Assembly: GCF_000313135.1 (NCBI RefSeq)
Contig: NW_004457394.1
Span: forward strand, 18,970 to 74,403
Direction: 5' to 3'
Length of the DNA: 55,434 nucleotides
Origin: Acanthamoeba castellanii str. Neff
Taxonomy: Eukaryota; Discosea; Longamoebia; Acanthamoebidae
The stretch's first letter is position 1; every line of letters begins with the position of its first letter. The notes under the pieces were generated by a model. The model searched no databases and was not told the origin of the DNA. It worked only from the letters and a program-made list of their open reading frames with translations. A program made the position numbers and the translations under genes. This document shows positions 1-12,390 of this stretch, one piece after another.

Positions 1-447
1 CTTGCAACGCGCCACAGCCTTTGTTAGTCGGCAAAAACTCAGTAGTCTACAAATAAACACTTTTTCTTTATTATCATTTATGTCCGCCGGAAATAAGCCC
101 GTCCCTTGTTGGCAGTCGGCAGGGCCAGTTTATCGACAAGCACCGAGCTTGCAACCGCCTCAATAGAGTGGGTTGATCGAAAATGAGCCCAAGGCTCTGT
201 GGAGGTTGTGCCACACCAGCCTAAAAAAAGTGCAGAAGGTGTACTTGAAACAACCATGCAGTGTACATTAGCAACCATACATTGGCATGGTGCTCATTGG
301 GTTGGTGTTTGCTGGGGAGTTGGCCAGTTGGCCACCCACCTGCAGGAATTTGCAGTGGTTGAGGGTCAGGCTCAGAAGCACTCAAGCAACATTGGGGTTT
401 ATTACATTCCAGCTACACAAGTAGCACTGTAGATACCAAGACATGAT
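1..447. other. no gene recognised; 3' flank of carboxylesterase
   Basis: This stretch lies downstream of the minus-strand esterase stop codon. Short open frames exist on both strands, but none shows a domain, a splice pattern or the GC-rich codon use of neighbouring exons. It probably holds the esterase 3' untranslated region and the flank of a gene outside the window. Confidence 0.5.
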
Positions 448-2314
448 CTAGACAGAGATGGAGTTCCACAGCTGGCACTGCTGGGCCTGCTGGGGCGCAG
501 AGTCGATGAAGGCGTTGTTGACGCCGCTGATGTGGAGGTAGGGGTAGTTGTTGGCCGCGGAGTAGGTGGGCCAGCCCGCCATGCCCGGGTTGCCCTCCTT
601 GGCCATCGAGGTCCAGATGCCCTGGAGCAGCTCCACCAGCGGCCGCTCCGGCGTCTCCAGCAGGGCCGGGGCGCAGGTGCGTGGGGTGTAGGCCGCGATG
701 CAGCCCTGGCCGGGCGCGTAGATGGTGTCCATGCCGTGGAAGGTGCCCAGGGCCGGGTTGTACCAGGGGCCGACGTAGTCGCTGAAGTACATGTAGAGCT
801 GGTCCTGGGAGCCGGTGGCGGCCATGGCCTTGAGCCAGCGCTGGGTCGGGCAGGTGTAGTACCAGTCGGTGTCGATCTTGGACATGGCGGCGAACCATGT
901 GGGGTACTGGCCGGCACCGGGGCCGACGGGGTAGAGCTCCTTGACGTGCGGGATGAGCGCGGCGCCGAACATGGAGGTCACATAGGAGTTAAAATGGGAC
1001 TCGTCGGAGTCAAGGGGGTAGTTGCGCGAGAGGAGGACGGTCGACTCGTTGTTGCCGACGGCGTGGAGGGTGGGCACGTGGTAGTAGAAGCCCGACTTGA
1101 TCATGTCGAGCGGCTGGGCCGGCACTACGAAGCCGTCGACCGCCGGGCGGGGCTTGACCAGCTCGTCGATGGTGTTCTGGACCTGGATGAGCGTCTCGAT
1201 GGGCACCGCGCGGAAGCACTGGCGCAGGTGGGCCGCACACAGCGGACCGACGATCAGGGAGTTCCGGTTGCACAGCAACGTGGTGCAATTCACCTTTTCG
1301 AGCACGGTCCACATCACGTCGGTGATCCAGGAGCGATCGTTGAGCTGCGTTCCCGAGTAACCGACGCCCGACAGGCCCACGGCCTTGTGGTAGAGGCCCC
1401 AGCTGAGCGGCGACACTGCGTGGAGCGCGACCGAGATCGAGCCCGACGAGAAGCCGCTGATGGTCACCGAGCGCGGGTTTCCGCCGAAGTTGCGAATGTT
1501 GTCGCGCACCCATTGGAAGGCGCGGCGCTGGTCCATGAGGAGGTAGTTGCCGTAGGTGCCCGACTCCCACAGGAAGGCCTGGTGGCCCAGCAGGCCGAGG
1601 ATGCCCAGGCGGTAGTTGATCGAGATGACAATGGTGTTGGTCAGGTTGGCCATGTCCCGCCCGATGAACGTGCTCATCGACCCACCGACGAACGCTCCGC
1701 CGTGGCTGGTGTTTAAAATGTATATGTGCACAAGTACATGATCGTATGTCAGTATAGAAAGATATGTTGGAGGAGTTAAAAAAGTAAGAGCGCACCTGAA
1801 GATGAAGACGTCGCGCTTGGTGCCGTCGTTGAAGTTCTTGGGCACGTAGATGGACATGTAGAGGCAGTCCTCGGTCCAAGTGCCGGCCCTCTGGGGGCAC
1901 GCCACCGCAGGCCGGGTACCGTTGTACACGCCCTGATCGATCAGCACAAACGGTTGAGAGTGTTATGTTATGAAATAAGCGCTCTCCATTAACGTCGACA
2001 CACTAACGCGTTGACAATGTTCTGCATACCTGCCACGAATCCGGTTCCTGGGGAGGTTGCATGCGAAGGTTGCCGATGGGGGGCTTGGCAAAGGGCACCG
2101 AGGTGAACTCGTAGCTGCAGAGTCGAACAACCAGGCGTGGTGAGAGGGCTGGAGAGAGAGGGGTGATGGTTGTTGGAGGGATAAGGTACCCAACGTCGGT
2201 GGCGAGGCCACCGATGTCACCGTAGATGGTCGGCACCACGACGTCGTAAGCGATCGACCCGCCCACGCAGCAAAGAGCGAACAGGAGAACGAGAGCAAGG
2301 GTAGAGCGATGCAT
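448..2314 (-). CDS. secreted carboxylesterase / cholinesterase-like hydrolase
   Basis: Four exons fit: 2314-2190, 2114-2030, 1932-1796 and 1705-448, giving 534 aa in a consistent frame. Residues 1-22 form a signal peptide (MHRSTLALVLLFALCCVGGSIA), so the enzyme is probably secreted or enters the endomembrane system. The alpha/beta hydrolase (COesterase) landmarks are present in order: the EDCLYMSIYVP block, the HGGAFVGGS oxyanion loop, the nucleophile elbow GFSSGS near residue 203, a glutamate in NNESTVLL near 334 and a histidine in HGMDTIYAPG near 439. These positions match the Ser/Glu/His triad spacing known for cholinesterases. The family hydrolyses carboxylic esters; the substrate cannot be told from sequence. 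The elbow is FSSGS instead of the commoner ESAGA, which does not remove the serine. The gene is divergent from the receptor kinase upstream. Confidence 0.9.
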
Positions 2315-2852
2315 TGGCTTGTCGGCTTGTCTTTGGCGGTGATGTAGACTTATTATACACTTATCATACACTTGTTGAGTGGTGAAGGTGATGGTATGGT
2401 ATAAGAAGTAGGCGAGTTCAGTCTGCTTTTATAGTTGAGCAATCGGGATGATTGGCCGACAGATGACGGAATGGTTTTTAGGAGTGTTGCGGGGTAATTC
2501 TGAATTGGTGCGTCCGCTGCGGGGGTAGCAGGGCAGCAGTGACTCTTAGCCAGCGACCCAATTGCATTCTGGCTAGCGATCACCATAATCACTCGACCTG
2601 TGCGCCAACACCCAATCAGTGAGTTCGAACTAAAATAACTCGACTGACCCAAATTAGGCTGGAGCAACCAGCACTGCTCATTGGCGGGCATGTAACAATG
2701 TAAAAAATGCCAAGATATGCGGCATCGGCCGCATCGCTCTAGACTCCGTCTAGAGCGATGCGGCCGATGCCGCACGACGTTACCGGCAAAACCGAATAAC
2801 AAGAAGAGTGGTCAGTCGTAGCCGCCACACTGTAATCCGCACCTCGCCCGCC
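2315..2852. promoter_or_regulatory. divergent intergenic region, esterase / receptor kinase
   Basis: The esterase (-) and the receptor kinase (+) start at the two ends of this 538-bp gap, so it must hold both promoters. It is more AT-rich than the exons. Its most striking content is the perfect inverted repeat listed separately. I see no convincing TATA box. Confidence 0.45.
2718..2774. repeat. perfect 26-bp inverted repeat, 5-nt loop
   Basis: Arms at 2718-2743 and 2749-2774 are exact reverse complements, separated by CTCCG. The arms are GC-rich and include CGGCCG and CTAGA. The repeat ends 78 bp before the start codon of the receptor kinase. It could extrude as a cruciform, fold as an RNA hairpin in the kinase 5' leader, be a paired operator, or be a foldback artefact of cloning or assembly. 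Confidence 0.9.
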
Positions 2853-5800
2853 ATGTTTGCTTCGCACCACCACCACTATATTGTCGTCGCTCTCTTGGTA
2901 CTCGCGGCAGCAAGCGCTATGGTGCGGGCCGGCCCTGTGTCCGGGTCCGGAGAGGCCCCCAACGGTCCGCTGTTCAGGACCATGGCCCAGTCCTACGGCC
3001 TCAACCGCGACGACCTCCTGTTCGACTGGCTCGACAGCGATACCACCTCCGCGGCCTTCCAGTCCTACGTCTCCGAGGACCGAGTCTACTTCACCACCCA
3101 CGGCCCCCTCGACTCGGGCCTCACCGGCACCGACGCCGGCGCGCTCACCCAGGTCCCCCTCGCCGGCGGCGCGCTGGTCGTGGCCTACCGCCTGACTGGC
3201 TCCTCCCCGACGCCGCTCGGTGACCAGGCCCAGCTCGTGCTGGACGGCCCCACGCTGGCCCGGGTCTGGTCCGGCGCCGTGGTGCGCTGGAACGACTCGG
3301 CCATCGCCGAGCTCAACCCCTATCTGGTGGCCAACGGCCTCCTGCCCGACGCCGACATCACCCTGTACTACAGCGACGACGTCCGGGGCAGCCTCAGCGA
3401 CCTGTTTCTGGGCTACGTCTGCTCCCACGAAACAAGCCCAGCGGCGTGCCAGGCCGGCGGATTCGCAGGGCTGGTGCCCAGCGGCCGCAGCTTTGCGTCG
3501 ACACAGCGCGCAGCAGATGTGAAGGCCACGCCCAACAGCCTCACCTTTCTGGGCCTGGCGGAGGCCACCGCCGCCCAGCTGAGCGTCGCCGCAATGCGGG
3601 CCAACGGCACCACCAAGGTCCAGCCCACCGCCACCTCCATCACCTCCGCCATGACCGACGCCACGGCCCAATTCAACAGCCTCGCCGCCGCCGCCAACAC
3701 CACCAACGCCGCCGCTGCCGCCACCACCGCAGTTCTGGGCCTGCTGCCGGCCAAGGCCGTGACTTCGTGGCCCATGACCTACCTGGTCTACGGCACCTTC
3801 TTCGCGGCGTCGAACAGCAGTTCGCAGTGCCTGTACCTCAACGAGTACCTGCTGTGGCTCAGCTGGATGCTGCTCAATGACAACGCGGCCACGTCGGCCG
3901 CCGGCACCCACCACCCGATCGTGCCCTACGACTGGAAGCGCACCGTACTGGACAGCTTGTCGACGGTCACCTGCCTGGGCCGGCAGGTGTCGAGCACGGC
4001 CTACCTGGTGGGCATGGGCTCGTCCAACCCGCTGCCCACGCTGGGCCGCTACTACCCGGCCTCGCGGTTCGTGCTCAAGTACTTCATCGGCAACACGGAC
4101 GCCAGCGTGAAGAGCCTGGCCGAGGGCACGATCGACTTTGGCCAGACCAGCGCGCCGATCTCGGCCGAGCGCATGCAGCAGGCGCCGGACATCATGACGG
4201 TGCCGGCCATGTGCTGGGGCATCGTGCCGGCCTACAACCTGCCCGAGCTGGTGGGCCTGCCCTTCGCCGGCCTCCGCATGAACTGGAGCCTCATCTCCGA
4301 CATCGTACGCATCACACTCCCGCACATCACCATCACTATATAGCTATATATCTGTATATATTGATATGTTTGAGGAATGTGCAGTATCTGTCGCACGTGA
4401 CGATGTGGAACGACGCGCAGATCGCAGAGCTGAACCCGGAGGTGGCGGGCCTGCTGCCCAACCGCACCATCAAGATCGTGTACCAAATCAACCGGTCGAC
4501 CGTGTCGCTGGTCTTCAACCGAGCCATCAGCGCGGTGGTGCCCGAGTACGCATCGGTGATCGGCCCGGTCAACCACTTTGACAACTCGTCGGCGGCCCAG
4601 AGCGACCGCGGCATCGGCGTCCAGGGCTTCGGCTTCCCGCAGGCCATCGAGGCCAACACCGACAGCTTCGGCCTATGCACTTCGATGGAAGTCAAGGGCA
4701 AAATAAGCGGAATCTACATGACAAACCCGGCCGGCAACTGGGTGACCGCGTCGGCCGCGTCGGTGCTGTCGGCCATCGAGGACTACAAGGCCGAGCTGGA
4801 CCTCATCACCTTCCTCCACGGCCCCGGCCCGCAGTCGTTCCCCATCACCCTGCTCACGGCCGTCACGGTGCGATCGCGGTCCATGACCGACTGCGCCAAG
4901 GCCGCGGTGCTGGTCGACTGGCTCTACTGGATGCAGACCAGCGCCGTCGGGCGCGACATCCTCGATTCGTCGAATTATGTGCCGGCCTATCCGTTCGAGG
5001 GATTCCTTAACGTGCTTCGGCTGAAGCTGATCAACGTCACGTGCCAGGGCGTGGCGGTGAGCTCACTGGTCGGCTGCGTCGACGAGACCGACGGCCGGCT
5101 GTGTTCGGACCACGGGACCTGCGCCACCGGCGGCCGCTGCCTGTGCCGCGAGGGCTGGGCCGGCCGCTTGTGCGAGCTCGAGGCCGCGTCGTTGTCTGGC
5201 GACGGCTCGGACTCCCAGACGACGCTGGCCATCGCGCTGGGCGTGGCCCTTCCTGTCGTCGGGCTGCTGCTGTGCGTCGCCCTGCTGGCCATCATCGTCG
5301 GCGTGTGGGTCGGGTCGCGCCGCGGGGGCGACCGGTACCGGAAGGACTACTACATCGACATGGCCGAGCTGGAGATCGGGCCGCAGCTGGGCCAGGGCGG
5401 CTTCGGCGAGGTCTACAAGGCCACCTGGAAGGGCACCGAGGTGGCTGTCAAGCTCATGCCCGAGGGCGCAGCGGCCAGCAGGGAGGCCCGCGAGAACTTT
5501 GGTATGTTGTGCCCTACTATCTTTTTTTTGTTTAATACTATAATCTAAATACTAATTGTTTATGCTAAAATATTCATTTGTAGTCCAGGAGGTGGCGATC
5601 ATGAGTACGTTGCGGCATCCCAACGTGGTGCTGTTCATGGCGGCCTGCACCAAGCCGCCAAAGCTCTGCATCGTCATGGAGTACATGGCCCTGGGTTCAC
5701 TCTACGATGTACGCCATTCCCTCACCAAGTGTGGTGTGTTACCGAACGAACTTTGCACTTATATCTATGTTGATGTTATGTTGCACACCAGTTGCTACAC

Positions 5801-8358
5801 AACGAGCTGGTGCCCGAGATACCCCTGTCTCTGAAGCTGCGCATGGTCCACCAGGCGGCAAAGGGCATGCACTTCCTCCACGCCTCCGACATCGTCCACC
5901 GCGACTTCAAGTCCCTCAACCTCCTGCTCGACAACAAGTGGAACGTCAAGGTTTCACGCCCCCCCCCGTTGATTTCCTAGCTTGTCCCCTAGCAACGCTT
6001 CTCTTTCCTTTTCCTGATTTCTTCCATGTAACAACCAGGTGGCGGACTTTGGGTTGACCAAGTTCCGAGACTCGGTCAAGCACAAGCAGGGCGACGACGG
6101 CAATGGCGGCGGGGCGATGGTGGGCAGCGTGCCCTGGATGGCGCCCGAGGTCCTGCAGGAGGAGAACAACTGCGACTTCCGATTGGCCGACATTTATTCG
6201 TTCGGCATCGTGCTCTGGGAGGTCCTGACCCGCGACCAGCCCTACGCCGGCATGGCCCCGCCCCAGGTGGCGGTCTTGGTCATCACCCAGGATCTCCGGC
6301 CGCGGTTGCCGCGCGACGACCAGTTCCTGGGCGACGGCGAGCGCGCATTGGCCCGGCTCACGACCAAGTGCTGGCAGCGCGACGCTCCCATGCGACCAGA
6401 TTTCATCGAGATCATGCAGGTCCTGGTCGACATAGGCAACGCCCACGGCGGCGTCAGCAGCGGCCTCTTCGGGACCGGCACGAGCAGCAGCGGCTCCAGC
6501 TCGCACCACCACTCGTCGGCCCTGCTCAACACCGGCACCACGACACTGGGCGTTCGGTCGACTGGCAGCGCATCGTCGTCGCATGGGAACCGGAGCGGAC
6601 ACAGCTCGGCATCCAGCTCGAGCGGCCATAGCGGCATTGGCGGCGCTGCGGCTCCGTCGGCGCCCAAACTGCTGCGATTGGCGGCGCCCAGGCGCGACGT
6701 CAGCTTCGTCGTGTGCGATCTGGCCGAGTTCGACCGCGTGTGGCAGGCCAGCCCGACCGAGGCCGAGCGGGCCATCGAGCTCTACGGCGCCCTGGTGCGC
6801 CAGCGCGGCCAGGCCGAGCTCGGCGCCCACCTATTCTCCCTGCCGGCCCTCCACTCGGGCGGCACCTTCATGCTGGCCTTCGGCGACCCCGCCAACGCCG
6901 CCCGCTTCGCACTGGCCCTGCGGCGCGACCTGCTCGCCCGCGATAACCCGCGCCTGACCGGCTGCTGGCGGGTCAGCATCGACCATCGGCCGGACTCGTG
7001 CCCGGCGCCCGCCGACGACCACACCCGCACCGGCTACGAGCCGCGCGACTTCGCCGACGCGTGCCGGCTCAACACGCGGTGCCCGCTGGGCGGCATCGTG
7101 TGCTCGGCCGCGTTCGGGCGGCGGCTGCAGGCGGCCATGGGCGGCACCCGGGACGGGCTCGAGGCCCTCGTGCGCCTGGTCGAGCGCCAGGCCGACGGCG
7201 GCGCTTCGTCGCGCGTGTTCGACGCCAGCGACCACGACCTCGACGAACAGCTCAACCGGGCCAGCGAGGAGGAAGGCGAAGCTCGAGGCGACGAGCCTGA
7301 TGGCGATGACGACGATGAATTCGGCCAGCGCCGGAACACCAGCCACGCGGCGGTGGAGGCGTCGGGCCTGTGTTCGTCGAACGCGTGCCACTGGATCATC
7401 AACACGGAGCGCATCAAGCTGGGCGAGGTGCTGGGCGAGGGCAACTACGGCAAGGTGACCGAGGGCCAGTACTTTGGCACGCGGGTGGCGGTCAAGCGCC
7501 TCTTCAACTCGCGCCTGGACGACGCCGGCATGCGGCGCATGAGGCGCGAGGCCGCCATTCTGTCCAACCTGGACCACCCGCGCGTCGTCAAGCTCATCGG
7601 CCTGGCCCTGGCCGACGACGCCGGCCACCACCACCTGCAACTGGTCATGGAGCTGGTGCCGCGGGGCAGCCTGCGCGGGGTCCTGTCCAACGCGTCGATC
7701 TCCGACCGCAGCCTGCCCTGGGCCAAGCGGCTGTCCATGCTACGCGACGCGGCGCTGGGCCTGGAATTTCTCCATGGCAACGGCGTGTTGCATAGGGACA
7801 TCAAGTCCTCCAATCTCCTGGTCGACGACGACTGGAGCGTCAAGGTGGGCGACTTTGGCTTCGCCACGGCCAAGCAGGACAACGCGACCATGACCCGCTG
7901 CGGCACCCCGTGCTGGACCGCGCCCGAGATTTTGTGCCCGCCGCTGCCCACCACCGCCTCTTCATCATCATCGCCGGCCGACCCGCCCAAGGCCAACTAC
8001 ACCGAAGCCGCCGACGTCTACAGGTCTGTACACAAAAAAAACACCGTCGGCGACACCGCACACACCGCACACGCTCACCGCACACGCTGACTGACTGGGG
8101 TGTGCGTGGTGAACGCGTGACAGTTTCGGGATAGTGATGTGGGAGGTGCTGACGCGGAAGGTGCCGTACGCGGAGGGGAACATGATGACGGTGGTGCACG
8201 ACGTGCTGGCCGGCAAGCGCCCGCGGGTGCCGTCGGACTGCCCGCAGGCCTTCGCGGGCCTCATGGAGCGCTGCTGGCACCGCAAGCCCGGCAAGCGCCC
8301 GACCATGAACGAAGTCCTCCTCCACCTCAACTCCCAACTCGACTCGCTGCCTCTGTGA
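2853..8358 (+). CDS. transmembrane receptor: two PstS-like modules, EGF-like, kinase, cyclase-like, kinase
   Basis: Six exons (2853-4304, 4385-5501, 5584-5708, 5792-5950, 6039-8023, 8124-8358) give 1690 aa in frame. The start at 2853 is preferred because a signal peptide follows at once. The ectodomain has two phosphate-binding-protein-like (PstS) modules; the motif WND(S/D)AxIAELNP appears once in each. A cysteine-rich EGF-like module lies at about 712-748 and a membrane span at about 763-800. Kinase 1 (about 811-1085) has GQGGFGEVYK, the lysine in VAVKLM, HRDFKSLN and ADFG. A Ser-rich linker and a class III nucleotidyl cyclase-like domain (about 1169-1321) follow. Kinase 2 (about 1411-1685) has GEGNYGKV, VAVKRL, HRDIKSSN and GDFG. 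Both kinases look active and tyrosine-kinase-like (TKL). The ligand is unknown; phosphate or another small molecule is only an inference. Confidence 0.92.
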
Positions 8359-8499
8359 TGATGACAGCGCTGTGACCTGTACTGTACAATACACGCCGCG
8401 TATGCCGCACGACACGACACGACACACACCGCACACACGACGACGACATGTGGTGGGAATATGTTATATGTTATATGTTCATCATCATCATCAGCAGCA

Positions 8500-11400
8500 T
8501 CATGGCGCCTCGGTGCTGAGCTTGCTGAGCTCGGGGTTGGCCTTGAGCTCGGCGAGCAGGTCGATGACCTCCTCGAACTCGGGCCGCGCGTCGGGCTCGT
8601 GGCTCCAGCATCGCGTCATGAGCTCTCGCCACTTGACGGGACACGTCTCCGGCAGCGTCGGTCTGAACATGTGATGCCCATCCATCCCAACGTTCTTGTT
8701 AATTGCGATTAATCGTGTTGCGTGCCGTTGTGTGTCGTGTGTGTGTGTGTGTGTGTGTTGTGGTGTGTGTGTTGTACCGTAGGCCCTTCTTGGCGGTCTG
8801 GATGATGATCTGGAAGTCGAACTTGAGGTGTTTGTACTCTGCGAACGGCCTCTGATACGACTCTGCACGCGCGCGAGCAACGAACCGAACGTTCGGTTCC
8901 ATCAGTCGCCCACTCGACCCAATGGAAAGAGAAGAGAAGAGGGGGAAGCGGTACCGGTGATCACGCGCATGGCCATTTCCCACAAAATAATTCCAAAACT
9001 GTACACGTCGGCCTTGGTGGTGTAGCCTTGCCCGTTGTACGTCTCCGGCGCCGCATACACGTACGTGCCTGAATCCATCGCGACACACGCGACACACGCG
9101 ACACACGACACACACGACACACACACGACACACGCGTTAGGACAGTGAAGAAATCGGCAAAAGTGGTGGACCAGAACGGGTGCGTACCTCGTAGCTTGGC
9201 GAGCGAGGCCTCGTTCTTGGTGGTCTTGAACCGCGCGAGACCAAAGTCGGCCACCTTTACGTTGTAGTTCTCGTCCACCAGCAAATTGGGGCTCTGCAGG
9301 CCAGACAAGCATGTCATCCGAAGTCAGCCGTGTGCGCGTGCGGTGTGTGCGATGTGTGCGTGCGCAGTACCTTGAGGTCACGGTGCACGATGCAGGGTTT
9401 CCAGCAGTGGAGAGCGTTGACCGCCTTGGCCGCCTCCAACGCCAGCTTGATCGCCAACTCCCACGTGAAACTCACCTCCTGACACACGACACACGACACG
9501 ACACGACCAACGACACGACACGACACGACACGACACGACACGACACGACACACACGACACACAACACACGACAATGTCATATAGACACGGGAGAGAGTAA
9601 GGGTGAATTGGGGGGGGGTACCGGCGAGGACATGACGTCGTAGAGGGAGCCGCGGGAAAGGAACTCGGTGACGATGGAGAGGTTGGGTCGCGTCACGGCG
9701 CCGTAGAAGAAGACCACCATCGGGCTGCGGATCTCGCTCATGATCTCAAACTCCTTCTTGAACTCCTCCGGGTTGACCGTCGCCTTGAGCACCTTGATGG
9801 CCACCTGCTGGCCGCGGTACTTGCCCTTGAAGACGTGGGCCGACGCGCCCTGGCCCACCTCCTCCGAAAAGGCCAGCTCCGACCCCTCGATCTCCCAACT
9901 GTGCATCATTCCCACCGGCGTTTGCTATGACACGACACGCGACACACGCACACGCACACACGCACACACGCACATGTCAGGCTTGACGTGTGCACTGAGG
10001 AATGCGTGCATCTACGGAGAGGAATGTGAGGAATATGCATACCTCGGTGACGGCCTTAAATTTCTCGGTCATGGCGTTGGGACTGAGGGCGACGTTGATC
10101 GTGGGGATGGTGTTGGCCGGCAGCGGCGGCTGCATCTTCTCGAGGCGCTCCAGCACCTGGGCGAAGCGCGGTCGCCGCTCGGGGTCCTGCTCCCAGCAGT
10201 CGCGCATGAGCTGCGCAAAGTCGGGCGGACACGAGGGCGGAATGTCGGGTCGCAGGCCCTCCTTGCTGACGCCCACGATGATCTGCGGCTTCGACTTGCC
10301 CTCGTACGGCTCCCCGCGCGTGATCAGCTCCCACATCACAATTCCTAAAATATTTTCAAAGTGTTAATAACATTTAAGATATTAATTAATATAACTATTA
10401 CCTTAAAATCGAAATGAAATTGGATTATAAAAGAACGAATTATAATTGTTTATCAGATTGTAGGTACCGAAGCTGAATACGTCGGCCTTGGTGGTGTAGC
10501 CCGAGCCGTTGAAGATCTCGGGTGCCGTCCAGGGCATCGTGCCGCAGAATGTGCTCGCAATGTCGTCGTTGTTCATCGCTCGCGCCAGCCCAAAGTCTAA
10601 TGTACCGACGACAACGCAAGTCGAGAGGTTGAGTCTCTCAGCCCAAAATAATAAAATACTAATACTAATAATAATAATAACAATTAAAACGAAGGGAAAG
10701 AACGAAGGGAAAGCGAAAGCGATGACTGTGACGACGACGCACCTGTCACCTTGACGTTGAAGTTCTGGTCGACGAGCAGGTTGTGCGACTTGAGGTCGCG
10801 ATGGATGATCGGTGGGTCGAACGTGTGGAGGTAATTCATGCCCTGCGCCGCATCCATTGCCTGTTATACGGCGACGCGTGGTTTCGTATGGTGGTGAGCA
10901 CGCAGCAGAAGGACGCAAAAGAAGAGGAACGCGCGAGCGTACGATTTTCACGATGAGATCCCACCCCAGATCAACACTCTCGTCCTTGAGCAGAAGGTTC
11001 AAGCTGCCGCGCGACATGAACTCTGGTAGACGCACACGCAAGAAGTCGCGTGGTGAGGTCGACGGACGGCGATGGTGGCGATGACGGCAATGTCGTACCG
11101 GTGACGATGCACATTTCCCGCTTTTGGGTGCATGTGCCCATGAACAGGATGACGTTGGGATGTCGCAGCCGCCGCAGAATGTGTGTCTCTGCCTTGAACT
11201 CCTTCAGCGCGTCGTTTTCCAAAATTCCCCTAAACACCTGCACGACGACAACGACGACGACGACGACAATGAGCGAACACACTGCATGTGTGCCCTGGGA
11301 AGAAGACGAGGAGGAAGAAGAAGAAACGTTGGGCGGCACACTCACCTTCTTGACGGCGACTCGCGTGCCTCGCCACAGCGCTTCGTAGACTTCGCCGCAG

Positions 11401-12390
11401 CTGCCCTGGCCGATCGGTCGAATCCACCGCAGGTCCTTCGCATCGATTTTCGCCCCTGCACAGCGATCAAGCACCAGCACGCGCATGACGTCAGCAGGCA
11501 GAGGAATGAACTGAATGCAAGGAATGCTCAGCATGCCGAGCGACGTGTACCGCGCAGCCCGGGCATCTCGACAGAGTTGTCCGAGTTCTGTGAGTCCCAG
11601 TCCTGCGAGGAGAGCGAGGCGTCCTCCAGCTGCTTGGCCTTCTTGTTCGGCCGCCCGGGCGAGCTGGGCACGCCGGTGCCGCGTGGTCGCTTGCCCGCCG
11701 CGCGCAGCGGCGACGGCATGCCGCCGCCACCACCTTCGCCGCCGGCCGCGTCGAGGCTGCTGGTGAAGTCGACGTTGGGCTGGGTGGCGTCCTGGTCGAA
11801 CTCGTCTTCGATGGCCGAGTCCTCGCCGTCCTCCTCCTCGGTGATGGCGAAGGTGAAGAGCAGGAGGCCCTCAATGAGCGACACGCGGTCCCCGTTCTTG
11901 AGCATCTTGAGCTCGCCCTTCATCACGACCTCGGGCCTGGCATCGGGGCCATCGCTCTTGCGATAGATGAACGATGGATTGACACCCGACTAGAGTGGGA
12001 GTGGAAAACATGAGCAAATTTGCACAAATTGCACAGAAATCATTTCAGCTGAAAATGAGATCGCGATCGAAACATTAAAATGGCGTTGTGTGCTGGCTTG
12101 AATGGGAGAGCACAAGAATAATTTAAAAAAGATGACGAACGTACCGACATGAGGGTGACGGTGTTCGTCTCTTTGGAGACAGTGACCTCGGCGTGCTTGC
12201 GGCTCACGCGTCGGTCGGTGATGCCGAACTTGGCCCCACGGCCCAGCACCGTGACGCCGCTCTCCAATTCCGTCGTCACCCCCGAGGGGGCGGTCATCTG
12301 CACTGCAAACGGCTGCTTCTCCCCTGGCGCTATGCTCCCCTTCCTCTGGGCCGTCGTCGCCTCGCCTTCTCCCTCCTCTTCCATGTCCAT
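8500..12390 (-). CDS. FHA-domain protein with two TKL protein kinase domains
   Basis: Fourteen exons (12390-12145, 11989-11551, 11455-11346, 11237-11099, 11022-10943, 10860-10743, 10596-10468, 10344-10043, 9924-9622, 9478-9371, 9293-9188, 9068-8955, 8862-8778, 8662-8500) sum to 813 aa with every phase matching. Residues about 25-130 form an FHA phosphothreonine-binding module ([21 protein letters not shown], then NPSFIYR and KNGDRVSL). An acidic and basic linker contains a PNKKAK nuclear-signal-like stretch. Kinase 1 (about 232-500) shows [28 protein letters not shown]. Kinase 2 (about 525-800) shows [30 protein letters not shown]. No membrane span is visible, so it is probably cytosolic or nuclear. 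Both kinases look catalytically complete. It converges on the receptor kinase 141 bp away. Confidence 0.9.
9481..9570. repeat. GACAC pentanucleotide array in intron
   Basis: Imperfect tandem GACAC units fill most of the intron between exons 9622-9924 and 9371-9478 of the FHA kinase gene. Similar arrays occur in introns of unrelated genes in this window. Confidence 0.85.

Noticed and set aside
199..432. 77-codon frame near the left edge
   Set aside because: No domain, AT-richer codon use and no context support it as a gene.
532..1716. Long open frame on the plus strand opposite the esterase
   Set aside because: It is the antisense shadow of a GC-rich exon with strong third-position bias. It has no domain, and the minus strand has a complete catalytic triad.
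2739..4325. 528-codon open frame antisense to the receptor ectodomain
   Set aside because: Its Gly/Val/Arg-rich composition is typical of antisense frames. The plus strand gives signal peptide, PstS-like motifs and correct splicing.
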